From Daphnia carinata (taxonomy: Eukaryota; Arthropoda; Branchiopoda; Diplostraca; Daphniidae), in the NCBI RefSeq assembly GCF_022539665.2, contig NC_081336.1:5224221-5288220 (forward strand): 64,000 nt of DNA, given 5' to 3'. The notes under the pieces were generated by a model, which was not told where the DNA came from, made no database searches, and saw nothing but the letters and a program-made list of their open reading frames with translations. A program made the translations under genes and the position numbers. This document shows, one piece after another, positions 37,579 to 48,965 of this stretch (positions within the stretch are counted from its first letter, which is position 1; every line of letters begins with the position of its first letter).

Positions 37579-37999
37579 GCATGAACCACTTCGATTAGTT
37601 TGGAGCTTCGGCTTGCAAATCCAACACTGCAATCTGGTAAAACAAGTCCACCTGTTTCACATTGGTGGTGTGGCTTTACCAAATGTTCGTCGTTGCTTTC
37701 GGCTAATTCATCTTTCAAAAATTCTTTTAGTAATGATAGCAACAAACTGAGTGCAGGAGCTGTAGCAGCAATCAAAGTCACTCCCTTGATCATGTAGGGC
37801 AGAGCTACTTTTAAGGACCGTTCTGTACCATCGGTGAAGACCGCACAGTGAAGGTTCTAAAACAGAAAACCTAGATTATTATATGTAGACATTTATGAAA
37901 TACTACAAGATATTACTGGATTTTTCTTCATAATGCGACAGCAATAGTAGTGCATCATTTCCGCGTTCTCCCACTATGAGCAAATACCAATGGCCAAAC

Positions 38000-40680
38000 G
38001 GGAACAACCTACTGTCCCTTCGCCGTGCTTGCTCAGATCAAGCAAATTATTTAATATTGGTATCAGATTGCCTGTTGTCGAAATTTGGAATTAGGAACCT
38101 GTATGAGAACTACAGTAAGTCTTCGTTTGCCATTACGATACCGAATGTTAAACGAAAAACAAAAAATAAAAATGATAAAAAAATATAACTTCGTCTGCTA
38201 ATATTGACAAGAAAAAAAAATCAATACTTGAAAAGTCAGAAGTCCTGGCACGGGAGTCCTCTTGTCGGAAAGTGTAGCGCTCGTTGGGTTCAGCAACAAT
38301 TTACTGTTCCGCCCAAACGTCGGGGATCAGTAGTCTGAACGTCGATTGGCAGATGTCCTTTCGTCGTGGACCAGTTGTCCAAGTGTCGCAGTACAGAAGT
38401 CCTAGTGTCGGAAACCCTAGAGTCCTTTTGCCAAGTAGTCCAAAAGACTCTACGGAGTTGACCCGAACGGTCGAGTCAACTCGCGGAGACCATGTTGCAC
38501 TTTTGTAGCAGACGATTTTTTGAAATGTTAACTTGTTTCAATTTTTTCAATTTAAACAATGGCAAATTATTTTCTTATGGACGGCAAGTCTGACGAGAAC
38601 TATATTTTCACGGACTGTTTAAATAAGAAAGAAAAAGTTTTAAAGCCAAAAACAAGAATCAACATAATATATGCCTTACAGATCATGCTTGCTGAAATAA
38701 AAAAGTATACTTATTTCAAATATCTTAATCATTTACTGTTTAATTTAAAGTTAACAATGGTTGGATTATAGTGTGGATGAGTAGGTGTCTTAATACCGAG
38801 TTAAAGTACAATGAACAATCCCTGTGAGCAACATGAACTTATAAATGCACATGACGCTGCATCATAGTACAACAACTCCTTACAATTCTCATTCTGTTAA
38901 TTAATTTTGGTTAATCATTGATTAAAAGGAAAGAAACAGATAAAAGGTTTGTCTACTCTTGTTGGCTAACCTTCAGGACACAGACCAGAACGAGCCAAAT
39001 GTGAAGGCAAGCTGTCTCATGCAAATACATGAGGCAAAGGAACAGACACAATCATCCATAATACCATGTCATGGTAAGCCCTATAATAACAGTTAGTAAT
39101 TATGGCAGTTATCAAAGATTCATCTGTTGACGCTTAAGCCGTACTAAAATAGCAACAAATGTTATACTCAGTTATGCTGTTTGAAATTGAGTGCCAGTAA
39201 TATCAAGCTGGATTATACATTCAACAATAGAATAGATGTGTCACCCACAATTCTAACTTGTATTACTAAAGAAAATTTTACTATCCATTTCAACTTGCAG
39301 AAAAACCATCTAAAAGTGTAACAATTTCTTATCTGAGGGGAAAGCTTTAAATTAGATTAACTTAAACTTAGTACCTTAGAAAACACGTTTGTTAGGGAGA
39401 AAGACACTCAATAACTGTTTCACTAGCACTTTATTTTAAATTGACTGAACCTTTCAAAAAAGACGTCTGCTCGCGACAATTGGAAATTCAGAGAGATCGG
39501 CCACCAAGAAGGCTCTGTTAAACAGCGCCCCTAGTGGCACACACAAACAATAAATAGAAATCACAAAACTAAATGTCAAGAATAGCAGGTCTTCTGACGG
39601 GTCTTCCAAATCTGGAAACCCCGTAGTTGTTTTCTTTTTTGGAATCCACAACAAAAAGACACTGCTGCTTACACTGCTGCACATAATCTTTGTGGTGTGT
39701 GCCTAATCAACACCATAGGTACTGCTTTAATTTCGTGTGGGCACACCCTATGTGCAACATTTTTAGAGCGTGTCGGCCCTTTTTGTGCTGGGCGCTCATT
39801 CAACAAATTTTAAAGATTTTCGTTCAATAACTTCTCACAGTTGATTTGAAAACAACATGTGCTTGGTGCTGAATATTGAAATAAGAACAAGTTTCATAAG
39901 TAAATACGTTCATTTTGGCTCTTACGAATAAAATAATTTTCACAAAGAATATGTTAGATGAATTTGTAAATATCGCAATCGGTAAAATAATATTTTACAG
40001 CCAAAAAGTATAAATATTTCATAAGAAAAAATGTTACAGTTGTAATAAGTATCATAGATGATATGATAATAAGTGATGGAATGATAATTAAAAGTAAAAA
40101 GTTTCGGATTTAATGCAAATTGGTAAACAACAGAAGACAATACAGCAGAATTGTTGGCAGGAAGGTATAGGTGTAGAAGACAGGGCTGGTCTTTCGGCTC
40201 GTTTTTCTAAGGGTTGTACAAGTTAGAATCGTGAGTTATCATTTATAGTATTATACGTAGGGTAGTTGCGGCAACACAGTTATTGACGTTCTGCGACAGA
40301 AAAACCTATCCAGCGTTTCTCCCATTAGTCGGCTATCTTTTCTCCTGCCCACAATTTCCAAACGAACCAAAAGGCATAAGTAGTCACGTTCCTCATTTCA
40401 AGGTAACGAATAACAGTATGGAGACGCTAACCTGAACAGGAATTTTCTAGGAACTTTCTTCATTGAATACTTTCCAGTCTGTCTTTGTAACATCCTTGGT
40501 AGCATCAGAAAATATTGTTAAAACTGATCAGATAATACAAACAGTACGGTATCTTATATGGAAATAATATTTTGTTTCATTACCTTATCTTCTTACAGAA
40601 CAAAAGATGATTAAGGACTTTGGCTTCTTATCAGAGGCACAGTTAAGCCAGTCTAAATACATAAATAAAAAAGTCTGTAA
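38000..40680. other. Gene-poor AT-rich spacer
   Basis: No ORF with recognisable domain and no paired repeat. It may contain upstream exons of the Tudor-domain gene near 37900-38000, but I could not fix splice sites. Around 38230-38460 a loose motif of AGTCCT/GTGTCGG recurs without clear periodicity. Confidence 0.4.
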
Positions 40681-40683
40681 CAA

Positions 40684-41010
40684 ATGGGTAGGTGTGTCGG
40701 GCTAAATTGAACGTATGGGTGGGTAAGTCGGATTTAAAAAAACGAAGGGGTAGGTTTGTCGGACTCAACTAAACGAAAGGGTAGGTGTGTCGGTCTGTTC
40801 TAATCGATGGGGTACGTGTATCGTCCGGTTTCCAACGAAGACGTAAGTATGTCGGGCTGCTTTAATTGAAGGGGTTGGTGTGTTGTTCAATTTCCATCGA
40901 AGTGGTAGCTATGTCGGACTTTGTTAATCAAAGAGGTAGATGTGCAGATCAGTTATAAACGAACTGGTAGGTATGTCTGTCTTAATAAAACAAAGGATAC
41001 ATATGACGGC
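40684..41010 (+). repeat. Degenerate ~30-bp tandem repeat (GGGTAGGTGTGTCGG)
   Basis: About ten units of 30-32 bp, each with a form of CGAAGGGGTAGGTGTGTCGG followed by a T-rich spacer. Adjacent units alternate subtly, hinting at a 60-bp higher-order unit. Diverged traces continue to about 41120. Confidence 0.75.
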
Positions 41011-41350
41011 TGTAATTGTAGTATATTTATAATGGGGTAGATGTGACGGGCGCGTTTTTAATTTTTTATTGGGTAAATATGTAGGGGTAGGTTTGTCGTT
41101 TTTGGGGTACGTCTGTCGAGACCTCTAGGTACTTGTGACGGAGGGTACCACTGTCCTCATGCAGGGGCGGTGTTGCAAAGCCAAGGCCTAAGCTCCGGAT
41201 CAACGTGCTATTTTACTTTCAGTCCGTCAAATTCGCCGATAATCTGCTCCGATTCTTGAGCTTCAGTTTGCTTTTTCTGTTGCACCATCTTTATTCTTAT
41301 GTTCTTCACCTGTGCGCACATTTTAATGCAACCCAACTCAACTGCCTAAG

Positions 41351-42365
41351 CTAAGTAAGCAGTCTTCCTTGTTGCCAGCAATCACATGAAGCGTGACACA
41401 TAAACTTTTCGTAGTTCCTTTGATCTTTATTTCGGATCTGAATTTTCCAAATAAAGGCAGTGGTGTTGATGATTGATAAGCAAAACTCTTCTTTATAGAT
41501 TGCAACAACTTTTGTGACCCGATAGGTGGTTTTATTAATAAGAGTCACAGAAGCGCCACTATCGACCAGAAATTTGACCGATTGCTTCATGACCTCCAAC
41601 TTGATTGTTGGTTGAAACTTGTTATTGGCTACAGTCTTGTTCATACACTCCTCTAATTCACTTGAGTCTTCATCAGAAGTGTCATGAAATCTCACCTTTC
41701 GGAATTGCTTCTTGTCCTTTCAATTTTTTTGATTCGGGGTTCAGACATGCACGAGCAAAATGGCCTGCTCTTTTACATTTGTTGCAAGTCATCCCCTCTT
41801 TCTTGGCCGGGCAATCTTGAATCTTTTTGTGCCTGCTGCCACCACAGAAATTACAGGATTTCAACTCATTTTTTTCCGATGATTTGCTGTGTTGCTGGGG
41901 CTTGTTACCTCCTTTCGACTTTTTGAATTTGATTTTGTTCACCAACAATGAGTTCGAACCACCTCCTTCTTCTATTTGTTTTGATTAAATTTTCGTTAAC
42001 TCGTAGGTTGTTCCTTTTTCGAGCAATGTTCTCAGATCCCATGTTGGATTTGTTAGAGCTTCCGCTCTTAACTTCCGGGATTTGCATGTTAGGATGATCT
42101 GAGATTTCACCTCATCGTCTTTGTTGTAAAAATCACAACCTGCTGCTAGCTCCGATAATCTTGTGTGAAAGTGGTCCAGTGTCTTCTCACTTGCTTGCCT
42201 TGTTGACTTGAAGATGTGTCGATTATATGTTACGTTGATTTTCGGGTTGAAATGATCGTTGAAGGCTCTCTTTGCTGCCACGTAGTTATCTTCTGCGGCT
42301 TGATTTGCCTCAACGTTAGCCTCACGTGGTGTTGAGTTCAGGGGACTCCATCGAGACCGTTTCAC
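41351..42365 (-). pseudogene. Gypsy-type gag-protease fragment
   Basis: Gag capsid part at 42365-41985 (KRAFNDHFNPKINVTYNRHI; LDHFHTRLSELAAGCDF). Two zinc knuckles at about 41890-41750 (CNFCGGSRHKKIQDC; CNKCKRAGHFARAC). Protease active site VKFLVDSGASVTLINK near 41580. Frame breaks occur at about 41985 and 41690. Sequence stops making sense below 41351, so RT and beyond are missing. Confidence 0.8.
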
Positions 42366-42444
42366 TCATTCTTCTTGTTGATCAATTTCTAAAATATAGC
42401 AGATAAGATTTTGATTTGTTGTTACCCAATTGTACGCCGTTTGA

Positions 42445-42780
42445 TCCTCGTCGCCAAATGTATAGGGCTTGTGATGTTGGATGACTTGTATTTTGGGTGA
42501 TGGTGGACAATAAAACACGAGACACTAAAATGCTTGTTCACTCATCTATTGCTTTCAGCATACACACACATTTTTTCCCCTTCCAGAGTCTTCACCCCTT
42601 TAGCCCTCTCCGCGCCGCCTGACCTCTGGTGGATACTAAAGGTATCGAATGTGAAACTCTTCTGGCCTTACGCTTGGGAACGTTCTGCCATGAGCCGCTT
42701 ACGAGCCGTTAGGCGACAAGAGCTGCAACATCTTTGGTCGCATTGAATCTAATGGGCCTGTGACACGTTTTTAACACAGG
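42445..42780 (-). repeat. Probable primer-binding site and 5' LTR of the gag fragment
   Basis: On the minus strand, ...CCCTATACA (LTR end at 42459) is followed by TTTGGCGACGAGGATC, a primer-binding site type common in Gypsy-group elements. The LTR would extend right from 42459. Its far end is a guess, because no partner LTR is in the window. Confidence 0.5.
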
Positions 42781-42989
42781 CCTCTACCGGCATTAATGGA
42801 CAATATAGCTTGAAAAAAATGAAAATAGAAGGGGCTTGTTAAGTATTAATTATTTATTTATTATCGATTGCCATTATCAGAAGGAGATAGCAGACAATAC
42901 TTTGGAACTCTCAGGTTTCAGCCTTTGTTTATGATTCTTTTCCGTAAATAAGCAGCCTAGGCCCCGCCCCAGAAATATCGTTTGCGTCC

Positions 42990-43415
42990 GATATCACCCC
43001 CAAAACAACAGTGTTCTGTCGAATAAGAAAAAACTTGCTTCGCTTGTAAACGAATACGAATAAGCCAAGTAAACGAATACGAATAACGAATAACGAATAA
43101 AATGAGCGTTTTATTCGCGAATACGAATAATTTTCGAATAACGAATAACAAATAAATTTTCGAATCAAATATCGAATAAAAATGGCATTTAGCCTACCTT
43201 CAGAAAAAAAAACAGGACAGCAATCAAAACAATACTGCCTGCCGTACAAGAAAATTACTTATTCGAAATTGTATTCGAAATCATAAAATACGAATTTACA
43301 ACGAATAAGAATAACGAATACGAATAAGGACTTTTTTATTTGACGAATAACGAATAAAATATTCGAGTTTTTGCGTTATTCTATTCGAAATTTTATTCGA
43401 AAGTCTTATTCGACA
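42990..43415. repeat. CGAATA/ACGAATAA-rich block
   Basis: Dozens of CGAATA or TATTCG words, in both orientations, spread over about 400 bp with short nonrepetitive inserts. The left half is richer in CGAATA and the right half mixes both strands, giving long imperfect inverted-repeat potential. No coding content. Confidence 0.7.
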
Positions 43416-43817
43416 TAACACTGCAAAACTATGCCCAGTATCTCCCACCAGAAAGACATTTTTTAAAACGCTTATAAATCTTAAACTACTTATCCTAAAA
43501 ATTAAAACAAACCGGGGAATTGGATAGGGAAAGATTAGTTATTTTTCTTTATTAACAAGGCCGTTTTTCATTAAGTGGTTTTCTACTTGTATAAAAAAAT
43601 GTACAAACCAAAAAGATAAAATAAATAGCTGTATTTTCTATTTTAGAGATAACTACACGAATATTTGTATTATCTTTTTGAAATTTTTGCCCTAACTATG
43701 GAATGGAATTTCCTACTTTCCGAATTACCAATCTGGTACGTGTCCAGTTTGGGTCTGCTCTCCCTTACAAGACATAATTTTGACTAAGTTATTATTTACA
43801 CCAAAGGTATACACATT

Positions 43818-43845
43818 TGCACGCACCCACACACACACACACACT
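43818..43845 (+). repeat. (CA)n microsatellite
   Basis: Short CA run within AT-rich sequence; nothing else of note between 43415 and 43900. Confidence 0.8.
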
Positions 43846-44276
43846 AATTTAATGAATGCACGCTAGTAATAACTTAGGCTTATCAAGGAAAATTGGTAAT
43901 TAAACTCGTAGAAGCTCCGCCGGCACCTTGGGGGAAGTCTTGCTCACGTTCAGCCACCGGCAGGATGGGGTCAAACCGGACGTTCAGATATTGGTCATGG
44001 TTGGTTGGTCAGGTTCTTAAATGGAGGATCAGGGACTTTGTAGTGTTTCCCACTTAGATGCTGGAAACGTTTCTCCGCAGGAAGGGTAGCTGGCGCATTC
44101 CACTTACGCTTGGCCGCCAGATAATTTGATTTTTCTCGAGATGGTAACTAGCGCACCAAATATTTAGACTTTCCATCCTTGATACGCTTCTCGACAGGAA
44201 GAGTTGCTGGGCCATCATCTGCCCGCTTACGCTTAGCCACTGATTTGGCCAGTACCACCGTATGATTGGCAGGTGT

Positions 44277-44606
44277 TTAGGAAATACTAGGAGCTTTAGC
44301 CTTAGCCACTCGTTCGGACGCTACCATAGTAGAACTGACAGGCGCCTGTGAAAGAATAGGAGCTTTAGTGTTAGCCAAATTTGTATGGATACTTACCTTT
44401 TGCTCAGCCGCAGCCTCAGCCGCAGCCTTAGCATCAGCCTCAGCCTTAGCCTCGGCCAATAGTGTTTGCTGAACCCGCTTTTGCGTAGCCTCCAACACGT
44501 TTCTCCCTTCTTGCGATTGTACCCCTGCCATCCGTATGCGTATAGGATTTACGTCCCTGTATGTTTCCTCCACAGGAAGCAGTTTTCCCGGTGGTAACTG
44601 GCGCAT
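44277..44606 (-). other. Unrecognised Ala-rich open segment
   Basis: 109-residue minus-strand frame with an Ala/Glu/Lys helix-forming stretch (LLAEAKAEADAKAAAEAAAE). To its left (43930-44280) short related blocks recur around CGCAGGAAGGGTAGCTGG and CTTACGCTTGGCC on the + strand, suggesting more repeats of a decayed low-complexity protein. No family, signal peptide or domain is recognised; it may be transposon-derived. Confidence 0.3.
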
Positions 44607-45926
44607 CCTATCAGATTCTGGTTACGGCAGCATAGGTATCCATATCCCTGGCAGCCGATTTAAAGCAACCGACACTGCGAGATATGGTTGAAAGATTGGC
44701 ATTTTCTTGTTAGCTTGTGAATAGTTTAGAATGTGAGTATTGAATATTGGGAGTAGGAGAGGTCTGCCTAGCTATTTGTTAGAAAGTTCAGCAATTAATC
44801 TTCGCTGCTTTAAAAACTCGGATAGACGATTGTAGGTAATGCATTCCGCATGGCGCACAGGCCATACGCGACTGTTCATCCTTGAAAAGGCCAATAAGCC
44901 CTTGCCCGTGCAGTCTGTACACAATCCGGCGACTTTAATTTAAATTGCTCATAGTCCGCCATGGCTCGGCACTCCCGCCACTCGCCTCCCCGTCAATAGG
45001 GGGTGGGATGGCCTGCGGGAGCAAGCAGGCCACCATTTTGGCGATTTACACTCAAGGACGTATTGCAGACCAAGCAAAGCCTGAGTTGGGCATACTGCAG
45101 CCAGTCTCACCTGAAGCGCACAGGTTCGTCTCGAGACTAGCCCCATTGCCGTTAGAAGTTATTTTAAATGGCTCAATGCAATTTACTTAAATAGCACGGC
45201 TACTACTTCCCGTTATAATGTCGGTTGTAATTGCGCTGTCGTCGGTTCAAATCGCGCTTCTTCCCGCTTGATGTTTTCGGCCAGCGCCACCATGGGATGA
45301 TATCGAGATCTTCGGTCCTCCTAATATAGGAGAAGCAGTCCTGTATTGACGAAAAAGTTTGGGAGAGCTTCATCTTTTGGCCACCAGGTGGCCAATTTGC
45401 TATACCTTTCCCTTGTTAGCTACAGATATAGTTTCGTCTCCTGTTGTTTACTTGCTCTTTGTTTTGAGCTTTCGATCTGCCACCGTGTAGAAACTTAATG
45501 TTTAGATTGTTTGGGAAAAACTAGTCCCGAATATGATATGGAGTCTCAATGGAACTTTTCAAGTGACGGGTTGTGTTCCCTTTTCTCCTCTCTGGCGCTC
45601 TAGTGAAACAAAGAAAGGTGTATAGTGTTACCAGGATATATATATAAATATATATACATAAAACGCCTACCTCCGTTTCTTTTTCTCACTCTAACCCTAC
45701 AACGACCCTATGCAGAGCCCAGCAGGGTCCGCCAACACCCCATAACTACCGTGTGCGGGTCACGCTTCCTGCCCAAAGATGCACCACCATCCCACTAAAA
45801 GAAGCCTTCTACTCGACAGCGATGAAGAATGGCCGCCAAACAACAACCTAAATGGCAATCGTTCAGCGATAAGCTTTCCCTCCTGTACTACTCAAACTGA
45901 CGGACAGAAAAGCAAATTTTAGACAG

Positions 45927-46994
45927 ATGGACATGGCCGAGCTTAAAGCCATCACCCAAGAAATTGCCGCTCAAGTAGGCCAACCGAAACTCTCTTACTG
46001 TCCAAGACGGGGCGATCTGTTCGTCTATCCCATTGACGCCGCTCAGCAACAGGCCCTATTAAATCTGTCTCAGGTGGCCAACCGGTCCATAAGCGCTGCT
46101 CTACCCAACTCTATAAACGGAAGTAAAGGCATAATCCACAGGGTCCCCACATCGGAAACAGAAGCAGGCTTACTCGAGCTTCTTGGCCTCGAGCGATTCA
46201 CAAGAACAGTAGCCGGATTTAGAGAACCTTCAGGTACCGTCCTAACATTCGAACGGGCCCTTCCTTCCAGGGTAACCCTGATAGCCTTAAGCTTCCAGGT
46301 GCATACTTACTACCCGAGTCCTTTCAAATGCAACAAATGCTGGAGATTTGGCCACACCAGGAACCACTGTTCAAGTAAGGATGATAAATGCAAAAACTGC
46401 GGAGAAACCCATGCTGCCACCTACTTCTGTTCACAAAAATGCATCAACAGCAACAGCCTCAGCCATCCTTCCGACTCAAAGGAATGCCCCGCCTACACTG
46501 AAATACACTCGTTGATCAAATATGTCACGGATAACAATATATCTATCCCTGAGGCACGTGCTAAAAGGCTCACGAATTATAGCTCAGCCGTATAGAGACC
46601 TGCGACGCTTCCCGCTCAACGAAACTACTCTTCTGAAGTCGAGATCCACAAGGAAAATATCAATCAGTTAAAAGAAGACATCCAATCACTGCAAAACACC
46701 ACAATCCGGAATCTACAGACTAAAGCTGACCACGCCGCCACGGATGCCGCTAAAGCCAATAAAAGAATTGACTCGTTCGAAGAAAAATTTTATGGCAGAT
46801 TTGACAAACTGACGATCCTTCTCAAACGACTTCCACCCCAAAACAAGGCCGCCCATAACTCCTCTAACTCCGAATCCGAATCTAGCGATTCCTATTCTTG
46901 CCACAAAAACCCCGTCTCACAAATTTATGCAAGGATGGACTACAACCCCACACATTCACTGCACACAGAAGCAATATCGAAGAAGGATCGTAAG
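45927..46994 (+). pseudogene. LINE ORF1 (gag-like, CCHC knuckles) with one nonsense codon
   Basis: 222 residues are open to a TAG at 46593-46595; the same frame then continues to TAA near 46992. Three cysteine knuckles (CNKCWRFGHTRNHC; CKNCGETHAATYFC; C-X-rich after) follow a PRE-like fold (FTRTVAGFREPSGTVLTFER), as in Jockey/I-clade ORF1 RNA-binding proteins. A coiled coil follows the TAG (INQLKEDIQSLQNTTIRNLQ). Confidence 0.8.
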
Positions 46995-47012
46995 AAAAAA
47001 AATAAACTAAAA

Positions 47013-47207
47013 TGACCGAACTTAGAATACTCCAATGGAATGCGCGCGGCCTCACGAAAGCCCGCCTCACGAATTCCGCAATCACTTAAGCTTAGCTTAA
47101 CCCTCCATTGTCTCCTATGTGAAACCTTTTGAAACAATAAATTCAATGTTAAGTTCAGATCATATAACGTCATTAACAAACGCCCCGACAGACCAGCTGG
47201 CGGAGTA
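47013..47207 (+). pseudogene. LINE ORF2 endonuclease start
   Basis: MTELRILQWNARGLTKARL is the conserved start of APE-type LINE endonucleases (catalytic Asn in WNARG). Stops follow soon after. The frame ...PAGGV is interrupted at 47207 by the TIR element and resumes as AILVHQ at 48295. Confidence 0.7.
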
Positions 47208-48292
47208 CCCAGACAACACGTCTGGTTTTTTTCCGGGATAAGAGATGTCTTTTCGAAACCGTAATGTAAGACCGGAAAAAGACAGCTTTTATCAGGCCCA
47301 GACTGGTTCTTTTTTGCCAAAACGTACGGTCCGAAGAGCAATAAAAGATACGTTTTTTATCGGGTCTAAACTAGGCATATTCTACGACCTTACGCGGTTC
47401 GAAACGCTGTGAAAAAGGCGGCTTTTACTGGGCCGAAATCAGGCTTTTTAACCAAAATACACATGGTCTGAAACCACGCCTGGTTTTTTCCGGGATAAAA
47501 GCCGTCCTAAAAACCTTATATAGGACCGGAAAAAGAAAGATTTTATCGGTCTCAAACTAGGAACATTTCACGACTTTACGCGGTTCGAAACCCTGTGAAA
47601 AAGACGTATTTATGCCTTATCAAATAGTTTACGAGGATCAAGCTATTGAAATAAGTGTAAGCTAGAATAAAGAGAGTCAGGAAAACATATATATTAATTT
47701 AGCATAAGAAATGCTCAAAACAAGCATTAGTTATCATAGGACTTCAATATCAAATAATTCATTTCCTTAAAAAATTTTAAAATCATACTTAAGTTTGGAG
47801 TCTTAAAAAAATTTAGCACAATTGGTTTAATTACATTTAAGGAAACTAGGGTTTCCTTAATTTCGACTACATCTTTATGTTTTTAAAATCCTGTTTGGGA
47901 TCTCTTGTCGAAAAAACTTAAGTATTTTCCTACATTTCTCTTGTCTTGCTCGGGAATACTAGTTTAATCATGTGTAAAATGGCCTAGTGGAAAGAGCATC
48001 TGATAGAGGTGCGGGAGACTCGTGTTCGATTCCATCCATGCAAATCTTTTTTCACTTTGCCTTTAATGTACGGGCGGGAAAAAAACTTTTATTGTCCCAA
48101 TAAAAAACGTCTTTAGGCCCGACCAAGAGACGTCTTTGGGCCCGCGTCACGATACAAAAAACCTACCTTTGGTGGTCATAAATACCAGAATTGGTCGCCT
48201 TTCAGACCATTCTGGGACGTTTTTAATACGGTAGGCACAGTCCCGTTGACTAGGACAAAAGACGTCTTAAAGACGGAAGTGTGCTGTCTGGG
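47208..48292. mobile_element. 1.1-kb TIR element with TA target duplication
   Basis: Ends are CCCAGACAACAC and GTGCTGTCTGGG, flanked by TA on both sides (47206-47207, 48293-48294). Removing it together with one TA restores the LINE reading PAGGV-AILVHQ. The left third contains two related blocks (about 47218-47435 and 47485-47610) sharing GTCTGGTTTTTTCCGGGATAA and TTACGCGGTTCGAAAC. No transposase, so non-autonomous. Confidence 0.85.
47977..48045 (+). repeat. tRNA-like segment inside the TIR element
   Basis: TGGCCTAGTGGAAAGAGCAT (A-box-like) and GTGTTCGATTCC (B-box) are spaced as in a tRNA, with a possible anticodon-loop stretch between. The acceptor stem does not pair, so this is a tRNA-derived repeat and not a tRNA gene. 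Confidence 0.5.
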
Positions 48293-48965
48293 TAGCCATC
48301 CTAGTCCACCAATCTATTCCATTCACCTAGCTCATCTTAATTAATACCCCCCAAGATCGAGGCTGCAGGTATCACAATCAACGCCAAGAAGTACAAGGCA
48401 ACTATTAGTTACCTCCCCCCAGAGTCGTCGCCTCGATTTTCCCATTAACTCTTATTGTCACATGCAATAAACTGTAATTCCTTTCCCCAGTGACTAACAT
48501 TAGTTCTAGGGAGTCCAACGCCCCAACACCTCCCTTCTAAGTTTTAAACGTATGTTTGCTTTCGAGGGTCGATTATTAGTCTTGGTGTTGGTCTGGGAAT
48601 TCTACTGGAGCGGAGGCACGTTGTACTGGGAGAGGCTACAGGTTGATTTCCTGGAATCAATTGCTGTTCCTCCCTGGTCTCTTCCGTGATGATGGGTGTA
48701 GGATTGTTATTCTTCTCCCGCTCCGCTGGGACTGCAAAGTATTCGTCCCCTTGTACGGGAGTTGTCACCTGCTCCTCTTCGGCAGACATGACCGGTTGAG
48801 TTTCGTGATGTTGCGGTGTTGATTTCTCTTTGGTGTTCGTATCTTTTGGTAGATCGAACATCTGCCACAAGTCTGTCTCTGCCGTAACGTTCCCTGCCTC
48901 CTCTGACTGTGCCCTAAGGCGAAGCTGGTTTGCGTGACGAATCCATGTACCGTCAATCACTTCCA

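Larger units (their letters stand above)
26240..37990 (-). pseudogene. Tudor-domain gene (TDRD12/Yb-like), split by a BEL element
   Basis: Minus-strand exons, upstream to downstream: a helicase-like segment near 37858-37579 (AVFTDGTERSLKVALPYM), continuing after the BEL insertion at 28131 (NEETRVELVASDSP). Then an extended Tudor exon about 27835-26990 (FVDYGDYTTVPIHALKTLL; RLPSQAIVCSLYGV) with an acidic linker. Then a CS-like domain from about 26930, spliced at about 26827 to YELNASTYGYIVPEKSS, and an acidic tail ending about 26240. The Tudor-plus-CS order resembles TDRD12-type piRNA-pathway factors, which bind methyl-arginine ligands in germline granules. In the Tudor exon an in-frame TGA (27580-27582) follows PKNDSG, so the gene has at least two lesions. 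Exon ends upstream of 37858 are uncertain. Family placement is moderate; Tudor identity is stronger. Confidence 0.65.

Noticed and set aside
40684..41120. CRISPR array
   Set aside because: Repeats are degenerate and contiguous, spacers are not unique fixed-length units, and the DNA is eukaryotic.
45200..45265. Possible tRNA (GGTTCAAATCGC B-box-like)
   Set aside because: No matching A box at the right distance and no paired stems.
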